A stretch of DNA of 64,000 nucleotides from Rhodoblastus sp963727035. GTDB taxonomy: Bacteria; Pseudomonadota; Alphaproteobacteria; Rhizobiales; Beijerinckiaceae. The stretch lies in NCBI GenBank assembly GCA_963727035.1, contig CAVSEY010000021.1, positions 290,218 through 354,217 on the forward strand. Direction: 5' to 3'. Position 1 is the first letter of the stretch. The number at the start of each line of letters is the position of its first letter. Below are positions 55,532 through 63,597 of this stretch, in pieces. The translations under genes were made by a program, and so were the position numbers. The notes beneath the pieces were generated by a model. It did not search any database and had not been told where the DNA came from. It was given only the letters and a program-made list of their open reading frames with translations.

Positions 55532-56954
55532 ATGAACCGCCTGCCCATTTTCCTCAACCTCCACGGCCGCCCTGTCGCGGTCGTCGGCCAAGGCTCGCTC
55601 GCCGCGCGCCGCGTGGACACTCTTTCGCGCGCTGGCGCCGAAGTCTGGCTGTTCGCCGAAAATCCGAGCGACGAACTGGCGCCGCTCGAGGGCAAATTCC
55701 GGCGCGGCGACCTCGCCGCGCCCGACGCGCTCAAAGGTTTCGGCATCGTCTATTTCGCCTATGAGCCGGGCGAGACCCCGGACGAAGACCTGATCGCGCG
55801 GGTGCGAAAATCCGGGACTTTGGTCAATGTCGCCGATTTCCCGGCTTTCAGCGATTTCATCACGCCCTCCGTGCTCGACCGCAGCCCGCTGGTCATCGCC
55901 ATTGCGACCGGGGGCGACGCGCCCCTGCTCGGCCGCATGCTCAAGGCGCGGCTCGAGGCCCTGATCCCGGCCAATTACGGCCGGCTCGCCGCGCTCGCCG
56001 GCGCCGCCCGCGCCGCCTTGGCGAAAAAGGTCTCCAGCCAGCAGGCGCGGCTGCGCTTCTGGGAGCGGGTCTATGACGGCCCGATCGCGGAAATGATGCT
56101 GGCCGGCGACGAGGCCACGGCGAAAACCATGCTCGACCGCGAGATCAACTCCTGCCGCCCGGACGGCTCGGCTTCGGACGAGACGCCGACCGGCGAGGTC
56201 TATCTCGTCGGCGCCGGTCCGGGCGATCCCGACCTGCTGACCTTCCGCGCCTTCCGCCTGATGCAGAAGGCCGATGTCGTGCTCTACGACCAGCTGGTCG
56301 AGCCGGCGATCATGGACCGCGTGCGCCGCGACGCCGAACGCATTTATGTCGGCAAGAAGCGCGCCAACCACGCCGTGCCGCAGGAGGAAATCGGCGAGCT
56401 GATGGTCAAGCTCGCCAGGGAGGGCAAGCGCGTCCTGCGGCTGAAGGGCGGCGATCCCTTCATTTTCGGGCGCGGCGGCGAGGAGATCGAAAAACTCGCC
56501 GCGCATCGCATTCCCTTCCAGGTCTGCCCCGGCGTGACCGCGGCGGCCGGCTGCTCGTCCTATGCCGGCATTCCTCTCACCCACCGCGACTACGCCCAGT
56601 CCTGCGTCTTCGTCACCGGCCATGGCCGCGACGGCCCGATCCAGCTCGACTGGAGCTCGATTTTGCGCCCGCGCCAGACCGTCGCCATCTATATGGGCCT
56701 CGCCCATCTCGACTATCTGACCAAGGAGTTCCTGCGCCACGGCGCGGACCCGGGCCTGCCGGTCGCGATCATCGAGAATGGCACGAGGCCCAACCAGATC
56801 ACCCTGACCGGAACCATCGGCGACATCGCCGCCAAGGGCCACCGCCCGCGGCCTGCGCGGCCCGACGATCATCATCGTCGGCGAGGTCGTGACCCTGCGC
56901 GACAAACTGAACTGGTACACGCCGCATCCCGAACTGGCCGAGCCCAAGGCCTGA
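55532..56954 (+). pseudogene. cysG: Siroheme synthase CysG, frameshifted near the 3' end
   Basis: The N-terminal precorrin-2 dehydrogenase/ferrochelatase part (VAVVGQGSLAARRVDTLSRA) is followed by a uroporphyrinogen-III methyltransferase from about residue 225: VYLVGAGPGDPDLLTFRA, LRLKGGDPFIFGRGGEE, GVTAAAGCSSYAGIPLTHRD. After GTIGDIAAK (about 56835) the frame breaks; the true end GLRGPTIIIVGEVVTLRDKL...ELAEPKA lies in another frame and stops at 56954. The span is 3n+1. If real, only the last about 38 residues change. Siroheme feeds sulfite and nitrite reductases. Confidence 0.88.
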
Positions 56955-56998
56955 ACGCCGGCTGAACATTGCCGCCGCGATTGGTTGCATGAGAGAAG

Positions 56999-58516
56999 AT
57001 GTCCATGGGATTCGGGACGAGGAGATTCAGGCGCCGGCTCGCCGCCGGCGCTCTGTTCGCTGGGGCGATCGTCGCCGGGGCGGCGTTCGGCGCGGCCGTG
57101 CCGGCGCCCGGCAAATCGTCCCGCATCGCCCTCGTCATCGGCGAATCCAATTACAAGACCGGGCCCCTGCCGACGGCCGCCAATGACGCCGGCCTGATCG
57201 CCGACACCTTGCGGCGGGCCGGTTTCGACGTCACCGGCGCCGCCGATCTCGACCGGGACGGCCTGCGCAAGACGCTGCGCGAATTCGTGGAGAAAGCCGC
57301 CGCCGCCGGCCCCGGCGCCATCGCCTTCATCTATATTTCGGGGCGGGGCCTGCAATATGCCGGCGACAATTACATCGCGCCGATCGAGGCCAATATCGCG
57401 CGCGCGGCGGATGTTCCGCTCGAAGCCGTGCGGTTGGGGGATTATCTGCTGCCGTTCGCCCAGATGCCGATGCGGGCGAAAGTCGTCGTGCTCGACGCGG
57501 AGCGGGTCAATTCCTTCGCCCGGACCGGCGACCCGCTCGCCGGAGGGCTCGCCCTTGTCGATCCGGACCCGGGCGAACTTCTCGCCCTCAACGCCGCGCC
57601 CGGCGCGGTGGCTCCCGACGAGCCCGGCCCCTATGGCGTCTACGCCCTGGCTTTGGCCGAAGCCCTGCGCGAACCGGGCCTGCCGATCGATCAGGCCTTC
57701 GACCGGACCCGGATGAGAGCCGCCGAACAAACCAATGGCGCGTCGATTCCGTGGGACGAATCGAAACTGACCGCGCCGCCGGCCTTGTTCGCCCGGACGC
57801 CCGACGCCCATCGCCTCGCCGTCGAGAGCGCAACGTGGCTGCGCGCGCGCCCGATCCGCGATTATTCCGTGAGCGACGCCTTCATCGCCGCGCTCGATCG
57901 CGACACGATCCAGGGCTATCTCGACTTTCTCGCCGTCTATCCCGATTCGCCCTATGCGCCACGCGTGCGCGCCGTTCTGGCGGTGCGCCGCGAGGCGATG
58001 ATGTGGCGGCGCGCCTGGCTGCGCAACACGCCGGAGGCCTATTGGACCTATGCGCATTTCTATCCGCGCGGACCGCACATTTATGACGCGCGCCGCCGCC
58101 TCGCCGATCTCGGCGCGCCCGACCAGGCCCCGGCCAAATTCGGCATGGTCGACCTCGGCGCGCCGCCGCCCCCGCCTGCCGATCATGCGGTGTTCCAGCG
58201 GCCCTATGTCGTGTTCGCGGACCCCGACTGGGCGCCGCCGCCTCGGCCGCCGGCCAGTTTCCTGCCGCCGCCGGCCGTGATCGTCAAGGAGGCGCCGCCG
58301 CCGCCGCCTCATGCCGGCCTGTTGCCCCTGCCGCTTGCCGTCGCGCCGCTGGCCGGCGCCACGGCCGCGACGCATATGGGCGTGCTCCATGCGCCCGCTG
58401 TGGTGGCGGCGAAGGCGCCGGGAGCGCAGGATTATTACGATCGGTTCAAAAACCTCGCCGGCGCGCACGACGGCGCCGACGGCTGCGGCGAACCGGGAAA
58501 GCCGCCCTGCCGCTGA
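56999..58516 (+). CDS. Caspase-fold (peptidase C14) protein with both catalytic residues replaced
   Basis: A 505-residue exported protein: Arg-rich N terminus, a hydrophobic signal (LAAGALFAGAIVAGAAFG), then a p20-like caspase domain from RIALVIGESNYKT to about residue 240. The His motif, usually S-G-H-G, reads YISGRGLQYAGDNYIAP (His to Arg). The Cys motif, usually D-A-C-R-x-N, reads VVLDAERVNSFA (Cys to Glu). The rest has a tetratricopeptide-like segment (IQGYLDFLAVYPDSPYAPRV), then a Pro-rich C terminus. A pseudo-caspase acting as a binding protein is likely. Confidence 0.85.
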   Translation: MSMGFGTRRFRRRLAAGALFAGAIVAGAAFGAAVPAPGKSSRIALVIGESNYKTGPLPTAANDAGLIADTLRRAGFDVTGAADLDRDGLRKTLREFVEKAAAAGPGAIAFIYISGRGLQYAGDNYIAPIEANIARAADVPLEAVRLGDYLLPFAQMPMRAKVVVLDAERVNSFARTGDPLAGGLALVDPDPGELLALNAAPGAVAPDEPGPYGVYALALAEALREPGLPIDQAFDRTRMRAAEQTNGASIPWDESKLTAPPALFARTPDAHRLAVESATWLRARPIRDYSVSDAFIAALDRDTIQGYLDFLAVYPDSPYAPRVRAVLAVRREAMMWRRAWLRNTPEAYWTYAHFYPRGPHIYDARRRLADLGAPDQAPAKFGMVDLGAPPPPPADHAVFQRPYVVFADPDWAPPPRPPASFLPPPAVIVKEAPPPPPHAGLLPLPLAVAPLAGATAATHMGVLHAPAVVAAKAPGAQDYYDRFKNLAGAHDGADGCGEPGKPPCR

Positions 58517-58528
58517 CAAACGGCCCGG

Positions 58529-59329
58529 TCATTCGGACGCCGGCGCCGCGTCCACGATCATGCCGTCGGCGAACCAGCGGACGAGGAAGCCGCCGGCGAC
58601 CTGCGCCATTTCGCCCTCGTCCCGCTCCGGATTGGCGAAGGCCAAGGACGCACAGATATCCCCGAAGGCCGCGCCCGCCATCGTCCCGGTCAAGGCGATC
58701 CTTTCCAGGTCGTCGAGAACGCGATAATGCACGTCGAGCTCCCGCCGCCACAAGGCCAGCGTCACATCCTCTCCGTCACGCGCCGTTGCGACCGGCTCGC
58801 CGGCCTGAGCCGACTCATAGGCGGCGAGCGCATCCTCCGTCGCCTCGACGACAAGAACGCTCGGATGGAAGCCGAAACACAGGCGCGGCCAATCCTCCTC
58901 CTCGATGCGCCCAAGAATTTCGATCGGCAGTTCGACCGCGTCGGCGGCGTCGAAACTTTTGGCCAGCCCCGCCTCCAGCGCCGCCACACCACAGACGAAG
59001 CGATCGCCGGCATGGAGCGCCGACGCGCGCAAGTAAGCGGGCAGGCCGGCGCCGACCCAGCGGGCGCTGCGGAAGGTCGAGGGGCTGGCTTTGGCGTAGG
59101 CCTCGACCAGCGCGCCGAAAGCCTCGTCCCCCATCGCCTCGCGCAGGGCCGGATAATCATTGCTGAGATATTCCGCCATCCTGAGCCGGAAACCGTCGTG
59201 ATAGACGGCGAATGTCTCGGCGATGTTTGCCGCGCGCGCCGGCGGGCGCAACAGCGCGAGCAGCCGCGGCGACGGCGCCTGCGCCAGCACGCTCTCCTGG
59301 AACAGGCTCTGCACGTCGGAAAGCTTCAT
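58529..59329 (-). CDS. bufC2: Bufferin maturation partner, DUF2063 protein (locus 2)
   Basis: A 266-residue DUF2063 protein: M-K-L-S-D-V-Q-S-L-F-Q-E-S-V-L-A at the N terminus, ETFAVYHDGFRLRMAEYLSN, DYPALREAMGDEAFGALVEA and a C-terminal half ending V-R-W-F-A-D-G-M-I-V-D-A. This family forms a heterodimer with the MNIO enzyme and positions the precursor peptide. It is the stand-alone counterpart of the C-terminal half of the fused protein at 2753-4438. It overlaps bufB2 by 4 bp. Confidence 0.88.
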   Translation of the reverse strand: MKLSDVQSLFQESVLAQAPSPRLLALLRPPARAANIAETFAVYHDGFRLRMAEYLSNDYPALREAMGDEAFGALVEAYAKASPSTFRSARWVGAGLPAYLRASALHAGDRFVCGVAALEAGLAKSFDAADAVELPIEILGRIEEEDWPRLCFGFHPSVLVVEATEDALAAYESAQAGEPVATARDGEDVTLALWRRELDVHYRVLDDLERIALTGTMAGAAFGDICASLAFANPERDEGEMAQVAGGFLVRWFADGMIVDAAPASE

Positions 59330-60159
59330 GCGAACGCCTTTTCCTCGGCCTCGGCGAGCGCCCTCATGTGGCGCAGTTCGTCGAGAAGTTCGCAGAAAGG
59401 CGGAAAACGATCGTCGCGCTCGATCATCGCCGGGATCGGCCCGAAGGTCCGCCAGACATGGGAAAACAGCGCCCAGACATCGTCGCAGACGGGATGGTCG
59501 TGGGTGTCGATCTTGTGGGTTTCGAGATCGGTATGGCCGGCGACATGGATCTGGGCGACGCGTTCCTTCGGCAGGCGGTCGAGATAGGCGCGGGCGTCGA
59601 AACCGTGGTTGAAGGCGGAAACATAGACATTGTTGATGTCGAGCAGCAGCAGGCAATCGGCGCGCCGCGCCAGTTCGGCGATGAAATCCGCCTCGCTCAT
59701 CTCGTCGCCGGCGAAGGCGACATAGGTCGAAGGATTTTCCAGCGCGATCCGGCGGCCGAGGAAATCCTGAACGCGCGACGCCCGCTCGACGCAATGATCG
59801 AGCGCTTCGCGCGTCAGCGGCGCCGGCAGGAGGTCATGCAGGTTGAGGCCGTGGACGCCGGTCCAGGCGAGATGGTCCGACACCAGTTCCGGCTCGACCC
59901 GCGCGATCAGTCGTTTCAGCGCGCGCAGATAATCGAGGTCCAGCGGATCGGTCGACGCCAGCGACAAGGACACGCCATGCATGCGCATCGGATAATCGGC
60001 GCGGATGCGGTCGAGCATGGCCATCGGCCGTCCGCCGGGAACCATGTAATTTTCCGAAATGATCTCGAACCAGTCCACCGGCTGCGGGGAGTCGAGAATT
60101 TCCGGGTAATAGACGGGCCGCAGGCCAAGCCCAAATCCTTGCGGATCATTCGCTGTCAT
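59326..60159 (-). CDS. bufB2: Bufferin MNIO enzyme, DUF692 (locus 2)
   Basis: A 277-residue multinuclear iron-dependent oxidase: FEIISENYMVPGG, MRMHGVSLSLA (H61), VSDHLAW (H96), ALENPS (E141), LLLDINNVYVSAFNHGFD (D174, H185), IHVAGH (H205, H209) and IDTHDHPVCDD, all metal-site regions. It converts cysteines of the BufA2 precursor into copper-binding heterocycles in the cytoplasm before export (family knowledge). ATG 60159 is chosen because GGAG lies 6 nt before it; further in-frame ATGs lie upstream. Confidence 0.92.
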   Translation of the reverse strand: MTANDPQGFGLGLRPVYYPEILDSPQPVDWFEIISENYMVPGGRPMAMLDRIRADYPMRMHGVSLSLASTDPLDLDYLRALKRLIARVEPELVSDHLAWTGVHGLNLHDLLPAPLTREALDHCVERASRVQDFLGRRIALENPSTYVAFAGDEMSEADFIAELARRADCLLLLDINNVYVSAFNHGFDARAYLDRLPKERVAQIHVAGHTDLETHKIDTHDHPVCDDVWALFSHVWRTFGPIPAMIERDDRFPPFCELLDELRHMRALAEAEEKAFA

Positions 60160-60231
60160 CGCCATCTCCGGGCCGTGGGAGCCTCCCCGCGCCAAAGAAA
60201 AATCGCGCGGGGAAGAAAAAAGGTCGCGCGA

Positions 60232-60489
60232 TCAGCCGACCGTGCCGCCGAGCTTGGTGCAGGCCGAGGTGGATTTTTCCGGCAGCCAGCCCATGCCCTT
60301 GCACGAGTTCTTGCCCTTGCAGGCGTTGCTGGCGGACTTGCAGGCGCTCTGCCCCTTGCAGGCGTTGACGCCCATGCAATGAACCGGCGCCTTCTTGGCC
60401 TGCGCCTGGGTGGTGAGGGCGGCGCCGGAAATGGCGAGCGCAATGGCGGCGGCGGCGAGGCTCGCGCCGGAAACGACCTTGATCTGCAT
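60232..60489 (-). CDS. bufA2: Bufferin-2 precursor peptide (BufA2)
   Basis: An 85-residue precursor. The signal peptide (S-G-A-S-L-A-A-A-A-I-A-L-A-I) ends near T-Q-A-Q-A. The mature part has six cysteines (38, 44, 50, 57, 63, 77), five of them in a regular C-K-G / A-C-K pattern: HCMGVNACKGQSACK, NACKGKNSCKGMGW. This is the BufA2 type, distinct from the four-Cys BufA1 at 2436. The ATG at 60489 is preferred over 60495 because AGGGAG is then 7-8 nt upstream. It begins a bufA2-bufB2-bufC2 operon with no DoxX gene. Confidence 0.92.
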   Translation of the reverse strand: MQIKVVSGASLAAAAIALAISGAALTTQAQAKKAPVHCMGVNACKGQSACKSASNACKGKNSCKGMGWLPEKSTSACTKLGGTVG

Positions 60490-60559
60490 TGTCATTCTCC
60501 CTGAGATCGCGCCCGGACCCGGTCGCGTCGCGCAAGCTCCTTTGGCCTGCGCAAGGGGA

Positions 60560-60585
60560 TACGGCGCGGCGGAGGAAAAGATTAC
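60560..60585 (-). promoter_or_regulatory. Candidate SigF-type promoter of the bufA2 operon
   Basis: On the minus strand GTAATC, 16 nt, CGTA, about 70 bp upstream of the bufA2 ATG and 20 bp beyond the moaA stop. It resembles the boxes before bufA1 (GTAACG, 15 nt, CGTA) and sigF (GTAACA, 16 nt, CGAA). Confidence 0.42.
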
Positions 60586-60604
60586 AGCGTTGCGCAAAAA
60601 AAAT

Positions 60605-61651
60605 TCAGCCGCCGGTCAGGCTCATCGGGCGGCGCGACGGCGCCAGCGCGCCCGACCATTGGGCGACGAAATCATGGCCGCGCGGCTTGCGGCGCATGGC
60701 CTCGTCGAGCGCCGCATGGAGCGCGGAATCATCCGGCGACGAGCGCAGCGGGCCGCGCAGGTCGGTCCGGTCCTCCTGGCCAAGGCAGGTATAAAGCGCG
60801 CCCGTGCAGGTCACGCGGACGCGGTTGCAACTGTCGCAGAAATGCTGGCTGAGCGGGGTGATGAAGCCGACCCGGCCGCCGGTCTCGGCGACATCGAAAT
60901 AATGCGCCGGGCCGCCGCTCGCATGGGTCGAGGGCGACAGCGTCAGCCGCTCGGCCAAGGCGGCGGCGACGGCGTCGAGCGGGAGGAAACTTTCGATATT
61001 GCCGGCCGCGTCCTCGCCCAGCGGCATGACCTCGATGAAGGAGACGTCCATGCCGAGCCCATGCGCCCATTCGACGAGGGACAGGAATTCATCCTGGTTG
61101 ACGCCCTTGAGCGCCACGCAATTGATCTTGACCTTGAGGCCGGCCGCGCGCGCCGCCTCGACGCCCGCCAGAACCTGGGCGACGTCGCCCCAGCGGGTCA
61201 GCGCGCGGAATTTTTGCGCGTCAAGCGTGTCGAGCGAGACATTGACCCGTCGCACGCCGCAATCCGCGAGCTCCGCGGCGTAACGCGCGAGCTGCGCGCC
61301 GTTGGTGGTCAGGGTCAGCTCGCGCAAGCCCCGCTCGAACAGGGGCGACAGGCCGCGGAACAGGCTCATGACATTGCGCCGCACCAGCGGCTCGCCGCCG
61401 GTGATCCGGATCTTGCGCACGCCGCGCGCGACAAAGGCCGAAGCCAGCCGCTCAAGCTCTTCCAGCGTGAGCAGATCGGCCTTGGGCAGGAAATTCATGT
61501 TTTCCGACATGCAATAGACGCAGCGGAAATTGCAGCGGTCGGTGACGGAGAGCCGGATATAGTCGATGCGCCGGGCGTAGGAATCGACCAGCGGCGCCGA
61601 AGCGGAATATTCGGCGGCGGGAAGCGGCTTTTCGGGCGGCTGCGGGCGCAT
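60605..61651 (-). CDS. moaA: GTP 3',8-cyclase MoaA
   Basis: A 348-residue radical-SAM enzyme. The SAM cluster motif is C-N-F-R-C-V-Y-C (C40, C44, C47), then ITGGEPLVRRN, and the C-terminal cluster is FCDSCNRVRVTCTG with a later Cys in LYTCLG. The chain ends in Gly-Gly as required for activity. It makes the first intermediate of molybdopterin synthesis. No other mo genes adjoin. Confidence 0.95.
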   Translation of the reverse strand: MRPQPPEKPLPAAEYSASAPLVDSYARRIDYIRLSVTDRCNFRCVYCMSENMNFLPKADLLTLEELERLASAFVARGVRKIRITGGEPLVRRNVMSLFRGLSPLFERGLRELTLTTNGAQLARYAAELADCGVRRVNVSLDTLDAQKFRALTRWGDVAQVLAGVEAARAAGLKVKINCVALKGVNQDEFLSLVEWAHGLGMDVSFIEVMPLGEDAAGNIESFLPLDAVAAALAERLTLSPSTHASGGPAHYFDVAETGGRVGFITPLSQHFCDSCNRVRVTCTGALYTCLGQEDRTDLRGPLRSSPDDSALHAALDEAMRRKPRGHDFVAQWSGALAPSRRPMSLTGG

Positions 61652-61724
61652 GTCTTCTATATAGGCGTTTTCCTCGCGCCGTGCAGCAGCATACGGAATT
61701 CGCGGCTTTTTTCCTTTATGCCGC

Positions 61725-61923
61725 TTTTCACTGATCGCAACTCATCGCGACCAGTGAACCCCTCGCATCAGCTCGGCGTCGCTTCGCTCCTGACCGGTTC
61801 TCATCCATGAGAACCGGTATTATGCCCATTTTCACTGATCGCGACTCATCGCGACCAGTGAACCCCTCGCATCGGCTCGGCGTCGCTTCGCTCCTCACCG
61901 GTTCTCATCAATGAGAACGGGTA
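61725..61923. repeat. Two tandem copies of a 104-bp palindromic element
   Basis: The unit starts TTTTCACTGATCGC at 61725 and again at 61829, with about 92-94 % identity over about 95 bp. Each unit carries two hairpins: an imperfect palindrome TCACTGATCGC...CCAGTGA (about 30 bp) and, at its end, ACCGGTTCTCAT-N2-ATGAGAACCGGT (perfect in copy 1, one change in copy 2). The second copy ends at the stop codon of the DUF2937 gene. It looks like a REP/BIME-type element. Confidence 0.85.
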
Positions 61924-62454
61924 TTACTCGGCGACAGCCTGAGGCGCCTCGCCTTCCACCGGCCGTTTTTTCCTCCGGCGCAGCGGCAAAGGCAGGAGCC
62001 GCAGCGCCAGCAGGACGCCGACGAAGCCGATGGCGGCGCTGGCGGCGCCATCGGCGGTGAGCGGCAGAGCCGGCTGGAAATCGTCGAAAGCGCCGCGCGC
62101 GACCTGCGGGTCGGCGTCCACGGCCAAGGCGAAAATTTTCGACAAGGGTAGTCCGCCATTGAGGTCGGCGGCCTGGCGTTTGAGCCGCGCCAGCCGCACG
62201 GTCTCCTGCGCGACGCGGGCGCCGCGCAGGCGCACGAAGGCGTCGACCGAGCTTTCGAGACGCCCCACGCCTTCGTCGTGGCTGAGGCCCGACGCCCGGC
62301 TGTCGGAATCGAAAGCCGAGACGGAGGCCTGCAATTCGTCGATCGCGCCGCCCAGGCGCTGACGATATTGCTGGGCGAATTCCGGCGCCTGCGAAAAGCT
62401 CAAGCCCGCGGCGAGCGCCGCGGCCAGGCTTGTTCTGCGCCACAAGGTCGCCAT
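61924..62454 (-). CDS. DUF2937 family membrane protein
   Basis: A 176-residue protein with an N-terminal hydrophobic segment, SQAPEFAQQYRQRLGGAIDE (family hallmark), a coiled-coil-like middle with a conserved Asp-rich part, and a C-terminal helix (SAAIGFVGVLLALRLL) followed by Arg/Lys. Function unknown. It is downstream of dusA by 14 bp and its stop abuts the tandem repeat. Confidence 0.82.
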   Translation of the reverse strand: MATLWRRTSLAAALAAGLSFSQAPEFAQQYRQRLGGAIDELQASVSAFDSDSRASGLSHDEGVGRLESSVDAFVRLRGARVAQETVRLARLKRQAADLNGGLPLSKIFALAVDADPQVARGAFDDFQPALPLTADGAASAAIGFVGVLLALRLLPLPLRRRKKRPVEGEAPQAVAE

Positions 62455-62468
62455 GACGTGAAGCCGGT

Positions 62469-63536
62469 TCAGGCGCTGAGCCGTTCCGCCCGTCGGGCGA
62501 CGGCGGAATGGTCGACCAGTGCGAGCGCGTCCTCGACCACCCGCACGCCGGCGCCCCGGCGCACGGCATGGGTCGCGAGATGGCGGCGGAAGGCGCGCGC
62601 GCCCGGCCGTCCGGCGAAAAGCCCAAGCATGTGCCGGGTGATGTCGGCAAGGCGCGCGCCCTCGACGAGATTGCGCTCGATATAGGGCAAAAAGGCCTCG
62701 ACCGCCGCGCGGCTGCTGTCGAAGGGCGACGGAACGCCGAACAGCAGCGGATCGACCTGCTGAAGCATCGACAGATCGTGATAGGCGGCGCGGCCAATCA
62801 TCACGCCGTCGACATGTTCAAGCTGGGATGCAGCCGCTTCCAGCGTATCGACGCCGCCGTTGATCGCCATCGGGACCTCCGGCATCGAACGTTTCAGCTC
62901 ATGGACCAGAGGGTAATCCAGCGGCGGAACCTCGCGGTTTTCCTTGGGCGACAGGCCCTTGAGCCAGGCCTTCCGGGCATGGACGATCAGGGCGTCGGCC
63001 CCGGCCGCGACCACGGCGCCGGCCATGGCGAACAAAGCCGCGCGCGGCTCCTGGTCATCGACGCCGATGCGGCATTTGACCGAGACCGTCAGACCGGACG
63101 CCTCCTTCATCGCCGCGACACAGCGCGCGACAAGCTCCGGATCGCGCATCAGGCAGGCCCCGAAGGCCCCGTTCTGCACCCGGTCCGACGGGCAGCCGAC
63201 ATTGAGATCGATCTCGTCATAAGCAAATTCGGCGCAGATTTTCGCCGCCCGCGCCAATTCCTCCGGGTCGGAGCCGCCAAGCTGCACGGCGAGCGGATGT
63301 TCGCTCGGGTCATAGCCAAGCAGCCGCTCACGGTCGCCATGCACGATGGCGGCGGAAGTGACCATTTCCGTGTAAAGCCGCGTCTTGCGCGAATGAAGCC
63401 GCGCCAGGACCCGATAATGCCGATCGGTCCATTCCATCATCGGCGCGACGGAAAAGCGCCAGGGGCTGAAAGTCAAATATTTTCCTTCATCTTCAATATG
63501 GCTGGCCATTTCAGGGCTTGTCTCGTTTCCTGTCAT
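62469..63536 (-). CDS. dusA: tRNA-dihydrouridine synthase A
   Basis: A 355-residue flavoenzyme: FSVAPMMEWTDRHYRVLARL, AVQLGGSDPEELARAAKICA, YDEIDLNVGCPSDRVQNGAF (catalytic Cys in G-C-P-S) and AINGGVDTLEAA. It reduces uridine 20/20a in the D-loop. Starts at 63536 (MTGNETSPEM) or 63509 (MASHIEDEG) are both possible; neither has a clear ribosome-binding site. dusA is a known integration site for a tyrosine-recombinase family, and a relic of such an integrase lies just upstream. Confidence 0.93.
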   Translation of the reverse strand: MTGNETSPEMASHIEDEGKYLTFSPWRFSVAPMMEWTDRHYRVLARLHSRKTRLYTEMVTSAAIVHGDRERLLGYDPSEHPLAVQLGGSDPEELARAAKICAEFAYDEIDLNVGCPSDRVQNGAFGACLMRDPELVARCVAAMKEASGLTVSVKCRIGVDDQEPRAALFAMAGAVVAAGADALIVHARKAWLKGLSPKENREVPPLDYPLVHELKRSMPEVPMAINGGVDTLEAAASQLEHVDGVMIGRAAYHDLSMLQQVDPLLFGVPSPFDSSRAAVEAFLPYIERNLVEGARLADITRHMLGLFAGRPGARAFRRHLATHAVRRGAGVRVVEDALALVDHSAVARRAERLSA

Positions 63537-63568
63537 ACATTGCCATTTTCGCCGATTTTCGCCCATAG

Positions 63569-63586
63569 TTACAACAAAAGTTGTAA
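63569..63586. promoter_or_regulatory. Inverted repeat TTACAAC-AAAA-GTTGTAA in the dusA/integrase gap
   Basis: A perfect 7-bp stem with a four-base spacer between the divergent dusA and integrase starts. It could be an operator or part of the recombinase's att region. Confidence 0.4.
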
Positions 63587-63597
63587 ATCCAGCGGCC

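Noticed and set aside
55349..58519. A 1056-codon open frame antisense to cysG and the caspase-fold gene
   Set aside because: It spans two unrelated real genes and the gap between them and encodes Arg/Gly-rich low-complexity sequence.
61725..61923. Two-unit CRISPR or insertion sequence end
   Set aside because: Units are directly adjacent without unique spacers and there is no transposase; a palindromic repeat element fits better.
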